From assembly GCA_946479395.1 (NCBI GenBank), contig CAMLFV010000170.1:1-5431 (forward strand): a stretch of DNA of 5,431 bases, written 5' to 3'. Below are positions 1-5,431 of this stretch, piece by piece. Origin of the DNA: an uncultured Flavobacterium sp. (lineage in GTDB: Bacteria; Bacteroidota; Bacteroidia; Flavobacteriales; Flavobacteriaceae). The position numbers and the translations under genes were made by a program. The notes below the pieces were generated by a model. That model saw only the letters and a program-made list of their open reading frames with translations, searched no databases and was not told the DNA's origin. Each line of letters begins with the position of its first letter. The stretch's first letter is position 1.

Positions 1-1
1 A

Positions 2-2407
2 ACACTTTTGGCACTATTATTAGCCACTGCGCCTATGATTGCACAAGAAAATATTACGTATCAAAAACCATCGAAAGAAATTTTACAACTGGCAGATTAC
101 GATCGTGCCCCAACGGTATCAATGAATACCAGTAAAGAATGGATGGTTTTATCGTATAGAAACACTTACAAAAGCCTTGAAGAATTAAATCAAGATGAAT
201 TGCGCTTAGGTGGTTTGCGTATAAACCCGATAACGAATATTTCCAGCACGGCATCGTTCATCAACAATATCAAAATTAAAAAAACGAACGATAAAACCGA
301 AACCAACGTTAAAGGTTTGCCTGCAAATGCGTTAATAAGCAACGTAACTTGGGCACCTAACGAAACCAAACTGGCTTTTACAAATACCACAGCAACTGGT
401 AACGAATTGTGGATTTTAGATTTACCGACAGCCACTGCAAAAAAACTGACCGATGCTGTTTTAAATGCCAATTTAGGAAACCCTATTACGTGGTACAAAA
501 ACAGCAGTGAATTATTAATTAAGGTGATTCCGGCAAACCGCAAACCGTTAATTGACGCTGCTAAAGCAATACCAACCGGACCAATTGTTTCTACTGCCGA
601 AGAAGGTGTGGTTTCGCAAAACAGAACGTATCAGGATTTATTGAAGAATAAAACCGATGAAGCTAATTTTGAAACCATTGTAACTTCAGAATTATATACG
701 ATTGATTTAAACGGAACCAAAAAACTGTTTAAAAAAGCCGATTTATATTCCGGTGAAACTTTTTCGCCTGATGGAAATTACATTTTGCTAACAACCATTC
801 AAAAACCGTTTTCGTATTTGGTACCGTTAAACCGTTTCCCAATGAAAACAATTGCTTATACAGCCGAAGGTAAAGAAGTAAAACTGGTTAACGAAGTTGC
901 TTTAAGCGAAGTTATGCCGAAAGGTTTTATGGCGGTTCGTGAAGGAAAACGCAGCATGAGCTGGAGAAGCGACAAGCCTGCGACTTTGTTTTTTGTGGAA
1001 GCTTTAGATGGCGGTGATCCTGCAAAAGCTGTAGAGAAACGCGATGCTTTATACACTTGGGAAGCGCCTTTTACAAACCAACCGGAATTACTTACAAAAA
1101 CAACGCAACGTTTTGGTGGAATTTCTTGGGGAGATGATGAAACGGCGATTGTTTACGATCAATGGTACGATACCCGAAACATTAAAACTTACTTGTTCAA
1201 TCCTTCTAAAAAGTCGGAATTAGTAACAATCTGGGATAGAAATTATCAGGACATTTATAGTGATCCGGGCGATTTTCAAACAAAGAAAAATGATTTGGGA
1301 AGATACACCTTGCAAAAAGTAAACAACAAACTATATTTAATTGGCGAAGGTCATACCAATGAAGGTCAGTTTCCTTTTATCGATGAATTAGACCTTGCTA
1401 CTTTAAAAACAAACCGTTTGTATCAATCAAACCTTACAGATCGAATCGAATCGATTTCCGAATTGATCGATATTAAAAAAGGAGAAGTTTTGGTGAATAT
1501 TCAATCTAAAAATGATTACCCTAATTATTATTTCCGTAACATCAAATCTAAAAAAGATTTAAAGCAGATTACCTTCAACAAAAATCCGTTTGAAAGTATT
1601 AAAGATGTGCATAAAGAAGTAATTAAGTACAAACGTAAAGACGGCGTTGAATTATCGGGAACGTTGTATTTGCCGGCTGGTTACGATCGTAAAAATCACA
1701 AGCAAAAATTACCTTTGTTAATTTGGGCGTATCCTGCAGAATATAAAGACAAAAATAGTGCGGGACAATCATCTGCAAACCCGAACGAATTTACGTTTCC
1801 TTACTACGGATCGTTTGTTTACTGGGCTGCAAAAGGTTACGCGGTTTTAGATGATGCTGCTTTCCCGATTATTGGCGAAGGCACGCAAGAACCTAACGAC
1901 ACATTTATTGAGCAATTGGCAATGAATGCTGAGGCTGCGATTGATGCAGTTGATAAATTAGGATATATTGACAGAACCCGTGTTGGCGTTGGTGGACACT
2001 CGTACGGAGCATTTATGACTGCGAATTTATTGGCACACACTAAATTATTTGCTTGTGGAATTGCACGCTCAGGCGCATATAACAGAACGCTTACTCCGTT
2101 TGGTTTTCAAAGCGAACAACGTAATTATTGGGAAGTTCCTAATGTTTACAACACCATGTCGCCTTTCATGAATGCCGAAAAAATGAAAACGCCAATGTTG
2201 TTGGTTCACGGTGAGGCTGATAACAATCCGGGAACTTTCACATTACAAACAGAACGTTATTTCCAAGCTTTAAAAGGATTAGGAGCTCCGGTTCGTATGG
2301 TAATTTTACCAAAAGAAAGCCACAGTTACGTTGCTAAAGAAAACATTTTACACCTACTTTGGGAACAAGAACAGTTTTTAGACAAGTATTTAAAAACGAA
2401 AAAGTAA
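2..2407 (+). CDS. Secreted S9 family (S9D, glutamyl endopeptidase-like) serine peptidase, 5'-truncated by the window edge
   Basis: Serine peptidase of the prolyl-oligopeptidase clan, expected to cleave peptides in the periplasm or outside the cell. The frame is open to the left edge (ACA CTT before the TTG at 8), so the true start lies outside. Residues here count from that TTG. The first residues are the end of a hydrophobic signal peptide, with likely cleavage after A12 (MIA|QEN) and no lipobox Cys. A beta-propeller-like region spans roughly 20-535, including a basic/aromatic S9D-like stretch near 303-327. The alpha/beta-hydrolase domain covers about 540-799. The triad is visible: Ser665 in GGHSYGAF, Asp738 in HGEADNNPG and His772 in PKESHSY. 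The catalytic part (ANLLAH, CGIARSGAYNRTLTPFGFQ) closely resembles plant chloroplast glutamyl endopeptidase as I recall it, which supports S9D over DPP4 or acylaminoacyl peptidase. Glu specificity is inferred. The gene ends 21 nt before a shared terminator. Confidence 0.93.
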   Translation, partial: TLLALLLATAPMIAQENITYQKPSKEILQLADYDRAPTVSMNTSKEWMVLSYRNTYKSLEELNQDELRLGGLRINPITNISSTASFINNIKIKKTNDKTETNVKGLPANALISNVTWAPNETKLAFTNTTATGNELWILDLPTATAKKLTDAVLNANLGNPITWYKNSSELLIKVIPANRKPLIDAAKAIPTGPIVSTAEEGVVSQNRTYQDLLKNKTDEANFETIVTSELYTIDLNGTKKLFKKADLYSGETFSPDGNYILLTTIQKPFSYLVPLNRFPMKTIAYTAEGKEVKLVNEVALSEVMPKGFMAVREGKRSMSWRSDKPATLFFVEALDGGDPAKAVEKRDALYTWEAPFTNQPELLTKTTQRFGGISWGDDETAIVYDQWYDTRNIKTYLFNPSKKSELVTIWDRNYQDIYSDPGDFQTKKNDLGRYTLQKVNNKLYLIGEGHTNEGQFPFIDELDLATLKTNRLYQSNLTDRIESISELIDIKKGEVLVNIQSKNDYPNYYFRNIKSKKDLKQITFNKNPFESIKDVHKEVIKYKRKDGVELSGTLYLPAGYDRKNHKQKLPLLIWAYPAEYKDKNSAGQSSANPNEFTFPYYGSFVYWAAKGYAVLDDAAFPIIGEGTQEPNDTFIEQLAMNAEAAIDAVDKLGYIDRTRVGVGGHSYGAFMTANLLAHTKLFACGIARSGAYNRTLTPFGFQSEQRNYWEVPNVYNTMSPFMNAEKMKTPMLLVHGEADNNPGTFTLQTERYFQALKGLGAPVRMVILPKESHSYVAKENILHLLWEQEQFLDKYLKTKK

Positions 2408-2428
2408 TATTGTAAATTATGAATAAAC

Positions 2429-2464
2429 AAAAAATCCGAAGTCTAAATGGCTTCGGATTTTTTT
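2429..2464. terminator. Bidirectional intrinsic terminator between convergent S9 peptidase gene and guaB
   Basis: A 13-bp perfect stem pairs 2429-2441 (AAAAAATCCGAAG) with 2451-2463 (CTTCGGATTTTTT). The 9-nt loop can shorten to 5 nt by adding one GU and one CG pair. A T-run follows the stem on the plus strand, and the matching A-run gives a U-tract on the minus strand. The hairpin therefore suits termination of both genes: it starts 21 nt after the peptidase stop and lies 14 nt beyond the guaB stop. No other hairpin is evident in this gap. Confidence 0.9.
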
Positions 2465-2478
2465 GTTTGATCTATTTT

Positions 2479-3981
<1,503 letters not shown>

Positions 3982-4010
3982 TTAATGATTTTTTGCGATA
4001 TAATAAAATT

Positions 4011-4874
4011 TTAGTGATAAAAATTAAATATCTTCAACGCTTCGTTATAAGCAGCTTCAAAAGAAGTCATCTGAACGTTGGTCGCAGCTTTATTTGCTGT
4101 AAAATAACTCAACATTTTTTCGGTTGGCATATTTCCTGTTAAATCATCTTTTGCCATTGGGCATCCGCCAAATCCTTTAATAGCTCCATCAAAACGGATA
4201 CAGCCTGCTTTATAGGCAGCATCAACTTTTTCAAACCAAGCATCGGGAGTTGTATGCAAATGCGCACCAAATTCGATATTAGGATATTTCGGTATCAAAT
4301 TAGAAAAAAGATAATCAATATCTTCAGCAGTTGATGTTCCAACAGTATCAGAAAGCGACAAAATAGTCACTCCCATATTCGCCAGTTTTTCTGTCCATTC
4401 GCCCACAATATCAACATTCCAAGGATCGCCATACGGATTTCCGAAGCCCATAGAAAGATACACCACCACTTCTTTATTGGTTTTATTGGCGATTTCTAAA
4501 ATTTCTTGTAGGGTAACGATAGATTCTGCAATGGTTTTATGCGTATTACGCATTTGAAAATTTTCTGAAATAGAAAAAGGAAAGCCTAAATACTGAATTT
4601 CGTTATGAACCGATGCCATTTCGGCACCTTTTGTATTTGCAATAATAGCCAGTAATTTTGTTTTGGTTTCCGATAGATCCAACTGTGCCAGAACCTCGGC
4701 AGTATCCTGCATTTGCGGAATGGCTTTAGGCGAAACAAAACTTCCGAAATCTAACGTATCAAAACCACAACGCAACAACGATTGAATGTATTGAACTTTT
4801 TGTTCGGTAGGAATAAACATTTTAATGCCTTGCATGGCATCGCGCGGACATTCTATTATTTTTACTGGCTTCAT
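4011..4874 (-). CDS. Hydroxymethylglutaryl-CoA lyase-like enzyme (DRE-TIM metallolyase)
   Basis: HMG-CoA lyases split HMG-CoA into acetyl-CoA and acetoacetate, usually the last step of leucine breakdown. I chose the ATG at 4872-4874 (287 aa, MKPVKIIECPRD). The longer TTG start at 4883 lies inside a probable promoter -7 box. In 287-aa numbering, aligned to human HMGCL from memory, it keeps the catalytic Arg11-Asp12 (ECPRDAMQ), CoA-site Lys18, FVSPK at 46-50, Asp176 in SLSDT, metal ligands His205 and His207 in AHLH, Cys238 in GFGGCP, and Asn248. Departures are Asp42 where human has Glu72, a one-residue deletion before PRD, and a one-residue-longer loop after the Cys (KDDLTG for QGASG). The family call is firm, but the exact substrate is not; a related acyl-CoA lyase is possible. 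It is followed by guaB and preceded by an exporter gene. Confidence 0.88.
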   Translation of the reverse strand: MKPVKIIECPRDAMQGIKMFIPTEQKVQYIQSLLRCGFDTLDFGSFVSPKAIPQMQDTAEVLAQLDLSETKTKLLAIIANTKGAEMASVHNEIQYLGFPFSISENFQMRNTHKTIAESIVTLQEILEIANKTNKEVVVYLSMGFGNPYGDPWNVDIVGEWTEKLANMGVTILSLSDTVGTSTAEDIDYLFSNLIPKYPNIEFGAHLHTTPDAWFEKVDAAYKAGCIRFDGAIKGFGGCPMAKDDLTGNMPTEKMLSYFTANKAATNVQMTSFEAAYNEALKIFNFYH

Positions 4875-4880
4875 AAGTTT

Positions 4881-4912
4881 CAAAGATAGTAGAAAGATAA
4901 AATATCTGCAAA
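4881..4912 (-). promoter_or_regulatory. Bacteroidota-type promoter for the HMG-CoA lyase-like gene
   Basis: Read on the minus strand, TTTG (4912-4909), a 20-nt spacer and TATCTTTG (4888-4881) match the Bacteroidota sigma consensus TTG-N17-23-TAnnTTTG. The -7 box ends 6 nt before the ATG at 4874, so transcription would start at about the start codon. A second near-match, TATCTTTC at 4899-4892, lies exactly 11 nt upstream and has its own TTG at 4923-4921 (21-nt spacer). That copy would give a leader of about 12 nt. Confidence 0.65.
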
Positions 4913-4936
4913 AAAATAAACAATTAATGTTTACTT
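4910..4936 (-). terminator. AT-rich intrinsic terminator after the LysE-type exporter gene
   Basis: On the minus strand, arms TAAACA (4933-4928) and TGTTTA (4922-4917) form a 6-bp stem with a 5-nt loop. One GU and two AU pairs, using bases up to 4936 and down to 4914, extend it. Seven T residues (4916-4910) follow the core stem. It begins within the exporter stop codon. The stem has a single GC pair, so it may be leaky. Its T-run overlaps the -33 TTTG of the next promoter. Confidence 0.5.
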
Positions 4937-5396
4937 ATTTAATCCACATAAATACGATAAGGGCAATAAAAACAGCGATCTGAAAATAATTCATATACCC
5001 TTGAACGTATCTGTTTTTAATTAAGAATTTGCTGACGTAGCCACTTAAAACAGCGATCAAACAGAATACAATGAAAGCTTGCAACATAAAAATACTGCCC
5101 AATGTGTAAACCTGCATTTTGATATTTCCTAATTCGGGATGTAAAAACGAAGGAAATAACGACAAAAAGAACAGCATGATTTTCGGGTTTAAAATATTCA
5201 TGATTAAACCTTGCTGAACTTGTTGAAACACGTTGCTTCGTGAAATTGGTGATTTATCAACTTCAACTGTTATGGGTTCAATTGGAGCTTTATATAAAAA
5301 GTAGATGATTCGAAGTAAATACAACGTTCCAAAAACTTTTATAGCGATAAAAAGCCACGGAATGGCTACAATTAAGGTTGATATTCCAAATGCCAA
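4935..5396 (-). CDS. LysE/RhtB family translocator, N-terminus missing or frameshifted
   Basis: Inner-membrane exporter of the LysE/RhtB superfamily, whose members export amino acids or related small solutes by proton exchange. The 153 residues from the TTG at 5396 contain membrane segments at about 15-36, 62-85, 97-121 and 135-152. They include the signature QQGLIMNILNPKIMLFF with NPK at 70-72 and FPSFL after it. An AFGIS stretch at 2-6 matches the end of the second helix in relatives. Family proteins are about 200-210 aa, so the first helix and the region before AFGIS are absent. In frame, only LIIIVL precedes AFGIS before a TGA at 5414-5412, and no ATG or GTG start lies between. The TTG coordinate is thus only the first possible start, not a convincing one. 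A frameshift, a pseudogene or an assembly error near 5400-5415 is likely; only 17 nt remain beyond the stop. Substrate unknown. Confidence 0.72.
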   Translation of the reverse strand: MAFGISTLIVAIPWLFIAIKVFGTLYLLRIIYFLYKAPIEPITVEVDKSPISRSNVFQQVQQGLIMNILNPKIMLFFLSLFPSFLHPELGNIKMQVYTLGSIFMLQAFIVFCLIAVLSGYVSKFLIKNRYVQGYMNYFQIAVFIALIVFMWIK

Positions 5397-5431
5397 TACA
5401 ATTATTATTAATCATGCGCATATGTTTGGTC

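Noticed and set aside
54..2040. Several minus-strand open frames of 66-117 codons under the peptidase gene
   Set aside because: They lie fully within the conserved peptidase coding sequence on the opposite strand, and their translations show no family features.
4875..4883. TTG at 4883 as the start of the lyase-like gene, giving three extra residues
   Set aside because: The TTG is part of the probable -7 box TATCTTTG, and an ATG three codons later fits the family N-terminus better.
5401..5409. ATT trinucleotide run as a microsatellite feature
   Set aside because: Three units is too short to list as a repeat by itself; it matters only as a possible indel site for the exporter frame.

Overview
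The window looks like ordinary chromosomal DNA from a member of the Bacteroidota, most likely Flavobacteriaceae. The signs are AT-rich codon choice, no clear Shine-Dalgarno sequences, a Bacteroidota-type promoter (TTG, 20-nt spacer, TAnnTTTG), and proteins that read like flavobacterial homologues as I remember them. I cannot name the genus.

Layout: the left 2.4 kb is a plus-strand gene for a secreted S9 serine peptidase of the glutamyl-endopeptidase (S9D) type. The left edge cuts it inside the signal peptide. It converges on guaB (IMP dehydrogenase, minus strand), and the 71-nt gap between the two stop codons holds one strong hairpin that can terminate transcription in both directions. Upstream of guaB on the minus strand lies a hydroxymethylglutaryl-CoA lyase-like gene, 59 nt away with no visible terminator between them. 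Next, after a further 60 nt, is a LysE/RhtB-type exporter gene at the right edge. Its reading frame is closed by a TGA just upstream of the conserved region, so its N-terminal part is missing or frameshifted.

How the genes fit together: guaB serves GTP synthesis, the lyase probably serves leucine catabolism or a related acyl-CoA route, the exporter probably moves amino acids or similar small solutes, and the peptidase digests peptides in the cell envelope. Amino-acid turnover loosely links three of them, but nothing shows a dedicated system. The 60-nt exporter/lyase spacer is the densest regulatory stretch: an AT-rich terminator hairpin for the exporter runs into a consensus promoter for the lyase. 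That promoter sits so close to the lyase ATG that the transcript would have almost no leader. I see no mobile element, CRISPR array, RNA gene or phage feature, and no convincing undescribed system. No gene-free stretch exceeds 75 nt.
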